NCBI GenBank assembly: GCA_944472155.2
Contig: OX235272.1
Coordinates: 81,908,020 to 81,972,019 of the forward strand
From: Trichobilharzia szidati
Lineage: Eukaryota; Platyhelminthes; Trematoda; Strigeidida; Schistosomatidae
Direction of reading: 5' to 3'
Length of the DNA: 64,000 nucleotides
A program made the position numbers and the translations under genes. This document shows, piece after piece, positions 40,567 through 52,355 of this stretch. The first letter of the stretch is position 1; the number at the start of each line of letters is the position of its first letter. Under the pieces are notes generated by a model. That model was not told the origin of the DNA and searched no databases. It saw only the letters and a list, made by a program, of their open reading frames with translations.

Positions 40567-42528
40567 GTCATTGTCATACTATTATTCCCTTGGGCTGTTA
40601 GTGGAATACAGAAAATCAGCAGGACATCACCATTTCACTATGTTTTCCACAGTCGTTTCTGGGTGGTTCCATGTTTTCCTCATAGTCTCTCATCTCCTCC
40701 ATGTCACCCTCGAATCCGTACGCAACTCTCTGTTTCCCATCCGTGTTTCACTTGTAAGTCTGGCGCGTGATTTTCCTCAACGGTTCTTAGTTGTTTCGTT
40801 CCCTGAGTTTCTTGTTTCTGATCCCTGCTCCTAGTCCATCTGGTCTACAGTATAGAGTGAAGAGAGCAGGTGTTGATGAAAGGTTTGAAGCCTGTTCGAA
40901 ATGCTTTGATTAATACACATGCCACATCTGTGAACTACATGGAAGCATTAACTTCACTGACATTAACGTTGAAATTCGGATCTTGTTACTTATGCTGAGC
41001 CCTGTAAATTTCCATACTGAGTTCAGAGTGATGAAGACCTGTCTTGCCTTTCCAGTGCTACCTTTGATATCCTCATCTGTATCGCCTGTAGTCGAGATGA
41101 TGATGCTTCAGTAAGTGAAAGAATCGATTTCCTTCAAATTTTCCCTGTTGATGGTGATAGGTGCTTGTGGTTGTTGTTGGTTAGGCATCTTCATTACCGG
41201 TGTCTTCTCAATGTCCCCCTGAATAAATTCTTGTCTCTACTGCCCCTTCTGCCAGTTTATTGGTTGTCACCTGTAAATATTCAAGTTCGCACAACAAAGG
41301 ATAGAAATCGAAAGCGAAGACAAGGTCTTTCAGAGTCTTCTTGTCTGTCGAACGTACGCTGGTCCTGCCGCTCCTCATGATGTTGCATGATCTACTCCAC
41401 TACATTACAGAATACCACTTGCGATAGTAGATAGCCTTGTCTTATTCTTGTCCATACTTTGGAGGTTTTGCTAAGCTTTTTGTGGTAAATCGCTCGTCTC
41501 TGTTGGGATTCCATTTGGTCCTGCTGCTTTTCCAGTTTTTAGCCTCTTTATTGCCTTCAGGATTTCTTTTTTTCGTCGAAGGGTTGATATCCACTTGTAG
41601 TTCTGTTTCCGATGTTGGTATTATTGTGCGCGTTGTAGGTGGTGGTCAGTTTAGAAGTCTTTTGAAGTGTTCAGGCCAGTGTTTCGTTTGCATCACCTCT
41701 TTGGTGATTGGCCTTCCATTGTCATCCTTCACTGGCTTAATTTGTTGTTTGGTATAGTGTTACGAGGTCTCCTTTGCCTGCAGCTTGTTCTGCTTCACTT
41801 GCCATAGCTTCGTAATATTGTCTTTTGTCTTTCCTGGCACTTTTCTCTACTCTTTTGTTCAGTGTATTGTAGCTTGCATCCAACTCCTGCTTTTTTCGCT
41901 CGTTGATGCACTGGATAATCTTTTGTTTCAACATCCTTCTCTCTTCCATTAGTCTATATGTGTCTGTGGTGAGCCACTGTTTTTCCTATCTCTTCTTTCT
42001 GTCTAGAACTTCCATGCAGGTTTGACTCCAAACCGCTTTCAGGCTGTTCCAGTGTTTTTCAACGCTGGTCTCTTCGCTAGTATTGATTTGTGTCTCCGTC
42101 TTTTTCCTTATGTTTGCAGTGAAGATGTCCTTTGTGTCCTGATCCTTCAGTTTTTGAGTATTGAACTTGGCTTGTGGTCTATCTGCAGCTCCTGTTTGTT
42201 TGAAAGCTTTCAATTTGATTTGGATTGTCCCTTGTACGAGATAGTGGTCTGAGCCAATGTCTGCTCCTCTTCTTACTTTTGTGTCCAGCAGGCTGCGCCT
42301 CCACTTCCTTGAGATTGAGATGAAGTCGATTGGGTCCTTGGTTCGCCCATCTGGTGACACCCATGTAGCCTTGTGGATATCCTTGTGTTTGTATACGCTG
42401 CCACCAATCACTAGTTCATTGAAGGCACAGAAGTCGGCGAAGAGTTCTCCGTTTTCATTCATTTCTCCGAGAGCTTCTCTACCCATGATGAGTTCCCTTC
42501 CTGTGTTGTCTGGTCCCACAGTAGGGTG
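40567..42528 (-). pseudogene. RTE retrotransposon, 2 kb, endonuclease with RT deleted
   Basis: The longest RTE copy. Similarity begins mid-endonuclease on minus at about 42528 (TVGPDNTGRELIMGREALGE) and runs through the catalytic C-terminal part of an APE-type endonuclease: NGELFADFCAFNELVIGGSV, HKATWVSPDGRTKDPIDFIS (with the conserved D), and RRGADIGSDHYLVQ (SDH motif). The linker follows (41737-41949: RKDKRQYYEAMASEAEQAAG), then the pre-RT block MQTKHWPEHFKRLLNR. At about 41420-41460 it jumps to sequence after the YADD box, so the RT core is deleted. The C-terminal part and 3' tail are badly decayed. Confidence 0.9.
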
Positions 42529-43334
42529 GGAGAGGGTTAAAATTCTAAAAAGTAATCTAGGTAGGTGGAGAGAGAGGTTAATTACTGAATCCTTGTTCAT
42601 CGAATCCATACCCAACACATGCGATAGGAATGATTCATCACTCATACCCGAAATATGGAAGATATTACTACCAATCAAATCAAGTGAATATCAAATGAAA
42701 AACAACGGAACTATATAAATGAATTTAGGAAGTTGTGTGATTACCTTGATATGATTATGAGCAATAAATTGTGCTCGAAACGTCATCAGTAAATATTACT
42801 TTATAACACTGTGAGACTTTATCAAAACGAAATTTACCCATAATGGAATGCCAAACAGTTAGTTATAGGTATTAATAGTCAACGAGATTATATCCACAGA
42901 TTCACTGTTCGAAGGTAAACGAATCACAATAAATTCCACAACTTCCTGGCCAGAAACACCAGAGAAATGAGAGTTTTATGTAACTAAACAAATGTTACCC
43001 ACTAATCGAAAAGCACTTCAAGGTAGTGGCTATGATACGGTGCATATATTAAACCTTTGAGTTAGGTTATAGAGAACATGGTCAGTTAACTGACAGACAG
43101 AATAATATACATTTATATCATTGGATATGCCATTTATAAATGCGTGTTTTGAATTATTCAACTACTTCTGAAAAGAAAACTAGTCAAGCTGTAGAGCTAA
43201 TAGTTATTTTATTACATTGTTGGTAATGCAAGTCAGAAGGTGGCTTAAATTCAAACAACTGATTTGGAGGATAAAGACAAAACAAGGATGATGCAGATAT
43301 CCAACTAACAACACCAACAACAACAAACATCAAT
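42529..43334. other. Unassigned sequence
   Basis: No supported feature. The RTE minus frame continues into it to 42678 without similarity. Plus frames over this area are antisense shadows. Confidence 0.4.
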
Positions 43335-44005
43335 CACTGTTTGCTACTACAAAAATCAGCTCGTTAGGGTCTGAGAGAAAAGAACCAATGCTTGCGTCCA
43401 ACGGTATAGCTGTCTGAAACATTCTTGCGACATGTACAGTCACAAAATACACCAAAGACAAAAAAGACAATTGTTCGTCGCTAGAATCTGTGCTTCTGTT
43501 CAGCAATTATAACATCAAAAACTAAAAATTACCTCAACAATGCCGTTAGGCAGGTATACAGATCCATTAGTTTCTTGAGTACAAAACAAGTTCTGTGCAA
43601 CGGAATTATTTAACCAAAGTCAACTGTTAGGAGCCCCTCAGAATCAAGTTGAATATTATGAACAAGGTGGGATCGAAAATCTATCAAAAAACAATCACTC
43701 ACCAAACATTTCCTGCAGGCAGTCCAAGGTCAGAATAACCTTGATTCATTCAAACAGAATTTCAGTCTTAAAACAACACATAATCAATATCATTACACAA
43801 CCAAAAAGAGGATCCTCAAAGTTGGAGAATAAACAGAAACCAAGTTAAATAACAAGGATCAAATCAACATGCAATTGTCAGAAGAATGATACACAGTGTA
43901 GGAGAAAAGTGGTTAATAATCACAAAGTTAGTCGAGACGTTCAAATAAGTAAATCTTTAAGGAGAGATATTCCAAACAACTATTTCGCCACACTGTTAAC
44001 TGGAG
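43335..44005 (+). repeat. Dispersed repeat E copy 1
   Basis: Shares long blocks with 50255-50620, 52925-53530 and, reversed, 53990-54430. Examples are TATAGCTGTCTGAAAC, ACAGTCACAAAATACACCAA, CTCAACAATGCCGTTAGGCAG, AGAATCAAGTTGAATATT and AACAAGGTGGGATC. Similarity to the 53-kb copy continues to about 44005. No tRNA-like promoter, ribozyme or coding domain seen. Class unknown. Confidence 0.7.
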
Positions 44006-44179
44006 GAATACCGCTGAAGCATCGTTTGTTACACTTTTTCTTATTCATTCCAGCTGGAGTAAGTTTCAAAGTGAAGAATGTTCACTCTCACAAATTCTAT
44101 TCTAATGAATACCGAAAACAGAAATAAACAACGTACCACCTATAACTGTAGGAGACAATCCACTGCGAAAATGTTTCTT

Positions 44180-44515
44180 ACAATAAATATCAACCCATTT
44201 CAGACATCAGGAAAGGATAAGCAATGAGGAGCTATGGTAGGCAGAGAATTAGTCAACAAACTATTGCTTAACAAGTATGTAGAAGGAAACAGAAATGGAT
44301 TGGGCATACGCTGAAGAGACATTCAAGTGACATAACATGCCAAGCCTTCAAGTGGAACTCGAACCAGAAGCGACTGTTTTGGCCCCAAACATTGACATGG
44401 AGAGAATCGTATGAAGAGGGATTGAAAGCTCGTGGTTGGTCTTGAAGCCGGCTAAAAATGATGGCAGAGAAGACAGTGGAATGCAGATGTGTTGCTGAGG
44501 AGAAAATTGTTTAAC
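44180..44515 (+). pseudogene. RTE C-terminal fragment
   Basis: Includes a sequence encoding a WIGHTLKRHSSDIT-like block, then QAFKWNSNQKRLFW, and a TWRESYEEGLKARGWS-like block before the MCC-type end. Lacks the 3' tail. Confidence 0.8.
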
Positions 44516-45084
44516 TATAATTGTCTTTTTCCAGTAGGCAAAGATGGAGTACTGTCATATTCAGCCACAGCATTTTGGATTCGACTGACAAATCAGTGCC
44601 AGTAGAATTAGCCAAGTCATTATTTACCAAGTGTCTTTTTTTCCACTATCATAGAAATCACCCACAGAATATGAATAATATTCACGTTAACATTTAACGT
44701 AGGTCAACCGACCATTTCATCGATTATTACCCTTCACCTAATTTATGTCGAAAAAACACACATGTGACCTGTAGATAGATGTACATCGGTGTTTTTTGAT
44801 ACATGGTAATTCATTTATTTATGAAATGGTATGGTCCAATTCACTGACATATTTTTTGTCTTTATTTATTTGTCTTTTTGGGATAAAGTCACGTGTCGAA
44901 AAGAATTCGGACAGAGAAAAAGTGCATAGTGTGTGTGTGTGGTTGATTTTATTATTTTCTACTTTTAATGTATTAAGAGTCTAAGCTTTTAACTTTTGAC
45001 TATTTTCTGATTGTTTTTGAAAATGCTGTTCACTTTCAAATGTTACAATTATTCTACTGTTTCAGGAAATAAAATAATCACCGA
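44516..45084. other. Unassigned sequence
   Basis: No supported feature. Confidence 0.4.
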
Positions 45085-45100
45085 AATATCTTTTAAATAA

Positions 45101-46049
45101 CCTCGCCTAGTTTACCAGCTGACTAGTTTTCCAGCAGGTTCCAAGCCCTGGTAAAGAGGGAGGGTTTGACGGGTACCCTACACCACAAAAGCTAGCAAAC
45201 TGCTAGAGAAACTTCAAAGCAAAAGAAATATATTGAAAATACAAAAAAATTCAAATAACAGTCTTATTCTTCACTGTAATCGAAGAGGTAAAATGACATA
45301 TAGGACTGGTGGAAGCCTTCGGGAAGCCATGCAGCCCGCCGATGTGTCTTCTCTCGATGAAAGCAAAAATAAGAATAGGGACGTGTAATGTCTGTACAAT
45401 GTACGAGGCTAGGAAGACTGTCCAAGTACACAAACTCGAAGACTTACGGGGGAAAACCAACAAACTGGCTGAAGAGGCAGGTTGCGAGGACAGGATTCTA
45501 GGTGAATATAGAGAAGATGGAGATGATAAAGATAACCAACGAACCGCAACAAGAACAACAACAACAGAAGCTACTTCCTTCACTCATCTTGCTAGGAAGC
45601 ATGGTTTCAACCACAGGAAGTCGGAACGGATGAATATGTCAAAGCCAGCCAGCCGGCCAGAATCGGAAAGGCAAGATACACCTTCATCAACCAGAAACCA
45701 GTTTCCAAAAGAATTAGCAACAAGAAACTCTGACTGGGAACAAACTGACCAAGAGCCGATCACTCAACAAATATGTAGGAGAAAATGGAAATGGATCGGG
45801 CATACATTAAGGAGGCCATCGAATGACATCGCGCTCAGTGTAGGCTATTGCTCGAGTGGAATACCGATGGGAAGTGACAAATGGGTCGTCGGTGTGAGTG
45901 TGACATGGAGGAGACCGTGTGTTGGGGAGGAGGAGATGACAGATTATGGTCAGTCATTGACCCATTTGAAGAGGACAGAAAAAATAGAAGAGAGTGGAGA
46001 TGTGTTGTTGAAGCCCTATGTTCCAGTAGGGACCCAAGGGAATAATTGT
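45101..46049 (+). mobile_element. Internally deleted RTE with 16-bp TSD
   Basis: AATATCTTTTAAATAA occurs at 45085-45100 and 46050-46065. The unit has a 5' leader (45101-45308, partly SINE C-like: CCAAGCCCTGGTAAAGAGGG), the first endonuclease residues, a jump to the region after the RT core, a further small deletion, the C-terminal coding part, and the proper RTE 3' tail. The TSD shows the deleted form itself was copied, so it is a non-autonomous derivative moved in trans. Confidence 0.88.
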
Positions 46050-46061
46050 AATATCTTTTAA
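45309..46061 (+). CDS. Chimeric RTE ORF (endonuclease start fused to C-terminus)
   Basis: A 250-codon frame, the longest in the window, still open across the deletion joint. Residues about 19-37 are the start of an APE-like endonuclease (KIRIGTCNVCTMYEARKTV; normally IGTWNVRTM). They pass directly into HKLEDLRGKTNKLAEEAGCE, which lies after the RT YADD box in complete elements. Residues about 100-165 give QDTPSSTRNQ, RNSDWEQTDQEPITQQICRR and the conserved WIGHTLRRPSNDI near 162. The end carries WRR and the MCC-like tail. All endonuclease catalytic residues and the RT are missing, so no enzyme is expected. The open frame may simply reflect youth. Confidence 0.8.
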   Translation: MEAFGKPCSPPMCLLSMKAKIRIGTCNVCTMYEARKTVQVHKLEDLRGKTNKLAEEAGCEDRILGEYREDGDDKDNQRTATRTTTTEATSFTHLARKHGFNHRKSERMNMSKPASRPESERQDTPSSTRNQFPKELATRNSDWEQTDQEPITQQICRRKWKWIGHTLRRPSNDIALSVGYCSSGIPMGSDKWVVGVSVTWRRPCVGEEEMTDYGQSLTHLKRTEKIEESGDVLLKPYVPVGTQGNNCNIF

Positions 46062-46184
46062 ATAAAAGTACTGTCCTTGCGTCATTATGTACGTCACAGA
46101 CCGAAATCTTCCTAAAGGCAAGCGGATTGCAGTGCTTATTAGTTTCTAATAGCCTTTTAAATACTAGTATAACAGTGACAGCCT

Positions 46185-46432
46185 TGACAGTGTCGGTGGT
46201 CTAACGGTAGGATACTCGCCAACCACGCCAGAAAGAGGTCAGAGGTTCGATCCCTGGATGACGCACACTGTTAAACTTCGCTTATCCGGTAGTAAGCCCA
46301 GTAAAGAGAGAAGGTGGGGGGGGAGACTGGCAGCCCAAAACCCGTGAAGAAAGCATCATTCCTACTGAAACTGCATAATTCAAAGCTTGAAGTCCTATGG
46401 TCCACTAGGAACACAAAGGAGTAAAATAAATC
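46185..46432 (+). mobile_element. SINE C copy
   Basis: Head GTGTCGGTGGTCTAACGGTAGG, anticodon region TCGCCAACCACGCCAG, B box GGTTCGATCCC, body GTAGTAAGCCCAGTAAAGAG, and tail GTCCTATGGTCCACTAGG to an AAT-rich end. The anticodon arm is the closest here to tRNA-Gly(GCC). Confidence 0.87.
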
Positions 46433-47604
46433 AATAATAATTGATAGCTTTCGAAGCAATATTGTCATGGTAATCTACCCAACCTGAAATAACAATGAGA
46501 AATAATTCGCTCTGTATTTGCATCTGGGATCAATATTTTGTTTGTAGGGATTTGACTGACTTCAAAATAGAAAGAAATAGTTCTTCAGTAGTCCCTGATC
46601 TTCAGTGGTCCTAATCTCTTGATGAAACTTGAAACTAATCAAATCCCTGCCAGTGAACACTTCAAAAGTAATTAAAATTCCTTATGCCTTTTTATATATA
46701 TTGAGAAATGATAGAGTAGCTGATTAGATTAAAAGTTTTTGCAAGTACTGCCTTCTGTGGGCTTAAATACACTGAAGTAGCGACCATATTTTACAAAGTA
46801 ACAAACAATCATCAATAGCTTCTTTCACTCTCCTGAAAATATCTTATATACGTTATGAAATTAATGTTGTACAAACTTAAAAGTTGGGTTTAATGAGCCA
46901 ACTGCATAGTGTTATAATTTTATATTCCAGATATGTGAAAGCAGTGAGTGAGTCAGTATATAAATCATAGGATAATAAACCTACCAAGCTTCCATGTCAG
47001 TCTGCTTGAATGGGCAGAACGGAGGGGGTCAGTTACGGGTTGAATCTCTTCAGGTAGTTGATCTTATGCGACTTCGTTTTACATGCTTAGAGGAATATTG
47101 TAATCATATCGGATGTTAAGTTGGGATGTTTAAAAGGTGTATTATCAGCTTTTCTACACAGCTGGATTATCGATTATGGAGTTTCGCGCGAAAAAACCTC
47201 ATGACAGTTTTATTTTCACCCAAAAATGAAGAAGTACCACTGATAGCGAGTTTTCAGATTTCAGTATTATAAGTTGGTACCGAATTCTTTGGATAGCTTA
47301 TTCAGAAAGTCTTCTCAAAGCCTTTTTTTGTAAACTGTTATATTTGAATTTTTAAAATTATTAGTGATTGTGTTCAAGATGTACAATATCATTTTGTAAA
47401 ACGAAAACAGATGTGAACACTTCATTAAATTACAAAGTCTTTCTCTGTAGATACTGGGATCACTGAATTGCAAAAAAGGGGGGAATTTTCATTCTCAGAG
47501 CAGGGATTATGTATTCTAGACGCAGGTGGGAATTTATTTCATTTTAACTCACACATACACACAAAGAATAAACACTTACAACAGTCTGGTATTCTCAAGT
47601 ATTG
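46433..47604. other. Mostly unassigned; family A remnant at 46535-46665
   Basis: 46535-46665 has TTTGTAGGGATTTGACTGAC and the end GAAACTAATCAAATCCCTGC, remnants of family A ends. The rest shows nothing recognisable. Confidence 0.4.
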
Positions 47605-47805
47605 GTTTTGTTTGACTGGATGGAGGATTTCATCATGATCTGACATCAGTAAGAGAACCACTGGAAAACCAGCTGGGAGTACTGCACAGCTATTTCGTTC
47701 TAGCGTACTGCTGAAGAGTCCCAAACTAGGCTGACGAAACAGCTGTCCCAGGTTTTCCAGTGGTTCTCTAACTGATGTCAGCTCATGATGAAATCCTCCA
47801 TCCAG
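47605..47805. mobile_element. HHR-SINE A fold-back with ribozyme in the loop
   Basis: Arms at 47628-47684 and 47750-47806 are inverted copies with about three mismatches over 55 bp. The loop holds a ribozyme segment at 47703-47750 with the exact core CTGAAGA, stem I GTACTG, stem II GTCC/GG..AC split by a 3-base insertion, GAAA, and ACAGCTGTC. The 3' stem I strand is deleted. The tRNA-like head is absent. Confidence 0.85.
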
Positions 47806-48374
47806 TCTGGTATTCGTTTACCACCTATTAGAAATCATGTTGTTTTAATACTGTGTTAAAAGTTAAATTGAATTCATACTACTTACCTAATAAACCGGAA
47901 GTCTGTATTGTGCTTTGTACTTTCTGCTCCCCAAATGTGACCACCAACAATATATATTTATTTATGATGTAATCGAAAGAACAAGTATATCTACCTTTGC
48001 CTTCTTGTTATAAGTATAGTTTATCTGTCGTTTATAATTTTCGTTTTCATATATATTTACAAGAATTATTACCATGGTGATTGTGTTCAATGTTATTATT
48101 AAGGATGTTTATTTGTTTGTTTGGTCCTGTGAATTCATGCCGATAAATGAGAGAGAGAGGGGAATGTTTCTTCATGTTTCACCCTTTCATCAAAGATAGT
48201 AAGACGTAATACGTGTTTGTTTATCTTGCATGTTAAATTAGCTCTATTTCACCTGAGAAATACTGCTTGTATGCAGTAAAAGTATTGTTTAATGACATGA
48301 ATTGAAGATACATTTTCGCGAAAGTCACACTTCAGAATACTGGATCAGTGTTAGTCTGTCCAACATATTTTTAT
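47806..48374. other. Unassigned sequence
   Basis: No supported feature. Confidence 0.4.
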
Positions 48375-48740
48375 ATATCAAGATTTGCTTCGGATGGATT
48401 TGATTGGTTAAAGGTTTGACCATGAGTTGATGTCAGTTAGGGAACCATTGGAAACCAGGAGGGAGTACTGGACAGCTGTTTCGTCCTGTTTGGAACTCTT
48501 CATCAGCACGAGCTCGTAGACCATTCAGTCACTGAGATCCAATCCAATGGCCTATGAATTCCAACTTCTACCAATTCACAGTACGTATGATGCAACCGCC
48601 AGCCAGTGTCATAGGCGAGTAACCGACCTCCTACCTGACTGGGTGGACTTCGGTGGTTACGACTTCTAACAAGAACTTCAGGATTACTTCCTGAATACAC
48701 CCAGTCACTAGTGTGAACCAGTTTTAATTTGCAGGCATTT
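48375..48740 (-). mobile_element. HHR-SINE A, near full length
   Basis: Minus: 5' region (about 48560-48700), a head with A box but B box deleted, the ribozyme segment GCTGATGAAGAGTTCC..AGGACGAAACAG, and the tail. The cleavage side CAGTAC is kept. Confidence 0.82.
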
Positions 48741-49877
48741 GATTGGTTGCAGGTTTGATCACGAGTTGACATATATTTTCATTTACATTTCAATACAAAT
48801 ACACACAAACGCACGCACAACGATACACTGTTTGATTAAACATTATGTTAACTTTTTTCCTATCCCTGCGCACGCTAACACACACATACAGTCACGTATG
48901 TGTGCATACATCATTTTGTTGTATAAACAAACACTCATCCCTTTTTATCTCTTCTTCAAAAACAGAGAATTTAACACGGGTTGCAAACAGGTTGGTTAAA
49001 TTTAACAGAACACTCTCCCAACCTTTTAACCTCCATCCACCACTATCCTGATTATGGTTACCTAGATGGTGAAAAAATTCTGTAAACAAACCATTCTAAC
49101 ATAGGAGAGATAAAAACAAAACTATCAAAATAACTGCTGGTGTTTTAATGTTAGTCCAAATCCATATAACTGGGGAGAGAAATTCAGGCCGTGATTTCCT
49201 ACTTAATCAGGATTGATAGCTGTGTTAAAAAACAACAAAACCCAGTTACTTTTAATTACCGTTCTGTCTTTAATTAGTGATATTTTGAAGCTAGTAATTA
49301 AAATTCATTTCTGAAATAAATCAACTACAATCTCAGCGGCGAGCTGTTGTTTTTTATGCCTAAACGCATGCCATGCATTAGAAATGGGCGTCAGTCTGTC
49401 TACGAAAAAACTATTCGAGATTTTGATTGGCTGAAGCCAACTACCAATGATATCACAGCAACAAACAAACAGTACACAGTATAGATAAGCAGACAGACGA
49501 AATCGGCTGGCTGAAATGGTGCCTGCCTGTCTAAGTGTACCAGACAAACCGGCGCCAGAACAACTCGCGTGTGTGATTGGTTGATAAGTTTCAAGGTTGT
49601 GTAAATAGTGCTAGACGGCTTAAAGTATGTGTGTTGGTTTTTTTTCAAAAAATAGATTTTCAAAATATTTAAAACACATTTTTATCAAGAAAATGTAAAA
49701 GTAACTGGTAGATAGTTAATCATACAACGAAGACTCGTAATGAATAGACACATACTATAAAACAACCCACAACAATCTTATAAGAAATCTAACTCGGATC
49801 AATAAGCTGGTGTAATGAGCACTCTAACACTCAGTTTCTGAGAAATAGAGAAATCTTATTAGATATAGTTTTTTTAG
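48741..49877. other. Unassigned; ATTGG-box cluster
   Basis: No repeat family recognised. Around 49410-49600 the sequence is less AT-rich and contains GATTGGCTGA and GATTGGTTGA (CCAAT-type boxes). A minus 80-codon frame crosses it. It could be regulatory but there is no adjacent gene. Confidence 0.3.
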
Positions 49878-50047
49878 CTTTTTTTATTTTTATTATTTTT
49901 TGATTACAGCTTGATTCCACACCGTATTTGTTGGTACAGGTATGGAATTTTCAGCATGTGATATCGGTAGCCCAAATTTTGCAGGCCGACCATAGATATC
50001 AGGTGTGCGTCGGCGAGCGTACTAACCGCTGTGCCACCGACGCACAC
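49878..50047 (-). mobile_element. SINE D, second copy
   Basis: Minus: head GTGCGTCGGTGGCACAGCGG, then a deletion of the anticodon and B-box region to GCCGACGCACACC, followed by the SINE D body (ATATCTATGGTCGGCCTGC, GGCTACCGATATC, CGGTGTGGAATCAAGCTGTA) and an AAAT-like tail. Confidence 0.87.
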
Positions 50048-50254
50048 ACATGATCTTAGCTCAGAGAGCCGAGAAGCGTGTAATACGTATTATGTAATAC
50101 GGTATTATGACTACCAACCAATAATATTGACGGCCTGCTTAAATCTCCGGCATTATGTTCCATATAATTTCTCTGGTTCGGCCCGTTTTAATCTATTGAG
50201 ATATGACAGCTACTGATATTGTTTACCCTGCTGCTTCGCATTTTTCTACTAAAC

Positions 50255-50620
50255 TTAAGAGAAAGCATAGTCGTGGGTGTTGCGACCGAAACTGACTCGT
50301 TGTGGTCTGAACGTGGGGGACCGATGTTTGCCTCCCACTGTATAGCTGTCCGAAACTTCCTTGAGAAGCGTACAGTCGCAAACACTCCAAAAGACACTAA
50401 AAAGTACAGTTATTCGTTGTTAGATCTATGGTTCTATACAACAAAAATAACATAAAAAACTCAAAATTACTTCAACAGTACTGATAGGCAGCTATATAGA
50501 CAAGGTTATTTTCTGAGTACAAAACAATTACTTAGAGTCAAGTAGAATATTCCCAACATGATGAAGTCAAAAACTCTGTCCACAGTTCAATGAATCATAT
50601 AACACGTAAAGGTTTTAAAT
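50255..50620 (+). repeat. Dispersed repeat E copy 2
   Basis: Starts near GTTGCGACCGAAACTGACTC and shares CCCACTGTATAGCTGTCCG, ACAGTCGCAAACACTCC, ACTCAAAATTACTTCAAC and GAATATTCCCAACATG with the other copies. Confidence 0.75.
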
Positions 50621-51647
50621 TCACAACAATTAATTTGCTGAAACCAGTAACGCTGAATTGTTTATTGAGTAAACTGAGATGATTTTTGAACTGGGCTTGA
50701 CTGATGGATGGAACATAGAACATAAGCTGTTGTAAACTGGATTGATTTTATGACACAGTCATATCTGACAGCGTTATTTTAAAATATGTGTGCACCACGT
50801 CAAGGAAACCACTGAAACTTCATTGCAAATCAGCATGGGAACACCTCAGGAGACTTATAGCTCATTAGAAACTGGTTAGGATATATATAGGCATGTGTTA
50901 CGTATGCCTAGCCATCACCCTCCCCCGTTGTTGAGCAGTGTTAACTGATATAGGATCAGGTTGGAAAAGAGCTAATTGTGGTCAAAGCAAAACTTGGAAT
51001 TAGTTCATGAAATCTTCAACAATTAATATGAATCACATAGACAGCTATAGACTGCCTGATTGGGGTCCTTGGGATTCTAAGGACCACTGACTGCAGACAA
51101 ATGCTAATATGGCTCGAAATCGTTCTCAGTGACTCTTCGTGATATGTCGTATCCATTAAACCCTATTGTGTTTCCATGTCACTATTCTTTCTCCCTCACA
51201 TTTCTGCTTATTATCATTTTTTAAAATATCTTTCTCCTCTCCTTTGTATTCCTTTGTGTGCTATATGGAGTGCGGCAACTCGAATCTGCTGGCCTTCTGT
51301 GCCAAGTTCTGTGTTGAGAACAGTCAGTCGAAAGAAGCTAAAGATATAATATTTCAGCCCATTATTGACAAATCAATAGACCAAAGGAATAAAACGATTG
51401 AAAGTGGTCAAAAGTCAACATTTATGTAAACATAAAAAACAGTGAAAGATGAATAGAACTTGGGAACTGGATAACTGAAACGTCAAATCTGAAATTTTGC
51501 ATTGTGAATATTTTGTTGAAACAAATACTTCTTCCATTTCACTAGATTTCCGACTAAAGCTATGAAGCGATTCATCAAGAAGGGAACATTAGCTGTAGGA
51601 CCAGTGAGAATCGAAATCCTTTAAACTGTTATTTTGTTTTGTTTCAG
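50621..51647. other. Unassigned sequence
   Basis: An 87-codon plus frame at 51166-51429 contains SQSKEAKDIIFQPIIDKSID but has no clear gene context. I cannot say whether it is repeat or host sequence. Confidence 0.3.
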
Positions 51648-51772
51648 CACTGCGTATCCACATATTTGATATGGTTCGAGAGGTGGTACATTTTACAGGG
51701 TCAGGGCTGTTTATTCTTTTCATAGCCATAAATCTTTCTGTTATTTTAATAAGGATAGTTTCTGTAGAATAG
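51648..51772 (+). CDS. Candidate terminal exon with C-terminal membrane segment
   Basis: A strong acceptor-like TTTTGTTTTGTTTCAG ends at 51647. In phase 2 the frame is open to a stop at 51770-51772 and reads LRIHIFDMVREVVHFTGSGL, FILFIAINLSVILIRIVSVE, a hydrophobic segment fitting one membrane span. AATAAA occurs near 51890. Not similar to any repeat here. Only 40 codons, so chance cannot be excluded. Confidence 0.3.
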
Positions 51773-52101
51773 ATCTAACTGTATACTGGCTAAAATCAAT
51801 GAAGAAAGTCTTAAGAACATGCTGAAACTATTGCTTGATACTTTCGTAAGTGAAAATATTATTATATTATTATTATTATCGAACAGTAATAAAAGTAGCT
51901 TTAGAAGACAAGCAAATTCTAAAATGTATCATGTATAAACATTTGCAATGAAACCAGCCAAGTGATTAAAGCACAATTTGATGAGTCAGATATTCTTTTT
52001 TGGCATAAATATAAGACGATTGTTATTCACAAAACTGGCAATTTCTATACTCTTTTCAAAACAGGATGAACACCAGTGACAAAACACTAATGAACTTGTG
52101 G

Positions 52102-52139
<38 letters not shown>

Positions 52140-52189
52140 GCCTCTGTGTGCAAATGCTGAGTATACTTTTGCTATTTTTATTTGTTTCA
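51773..52189. other. Unassigned, TA microsatellite
   Basis: A pure TA repeat at about 52106-52137. Nothing else recognised. Confidence 0.45.
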
Positions 52190-52355
52190 AGTTTACTTAC
52201 AGATCGACAACAGTTGGAGAACCACTGAAAATCCCGATAGGTGCATGCTTATGATGAGTACCAAACTAGGACGAAATGGTTGTCTAGTATTCCCTGCTGG
52301 CTTTCCATGGTTTTCTGACTGGTATCAATCCGTGGTCACACTTGAAGAAAAAAGT
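52190..52355 (+). mobile_element. HHR-SINE A, first unit of a tandem
   Basis: Ribozyme remnant (TTATGATGAGTACC, AGGACGAAATGGTTGTCTAG) and full tail, running directly into the next unit. Preceded by a short inverted tail piece (CAACAGTTGGAGAACCACTG). Confidence 0.82.

Noticed and set aside
42257..42718. 153-codon plus frame
   Set aside because: It is the antisense shadow of the RTE endonuclease on the minus strand.
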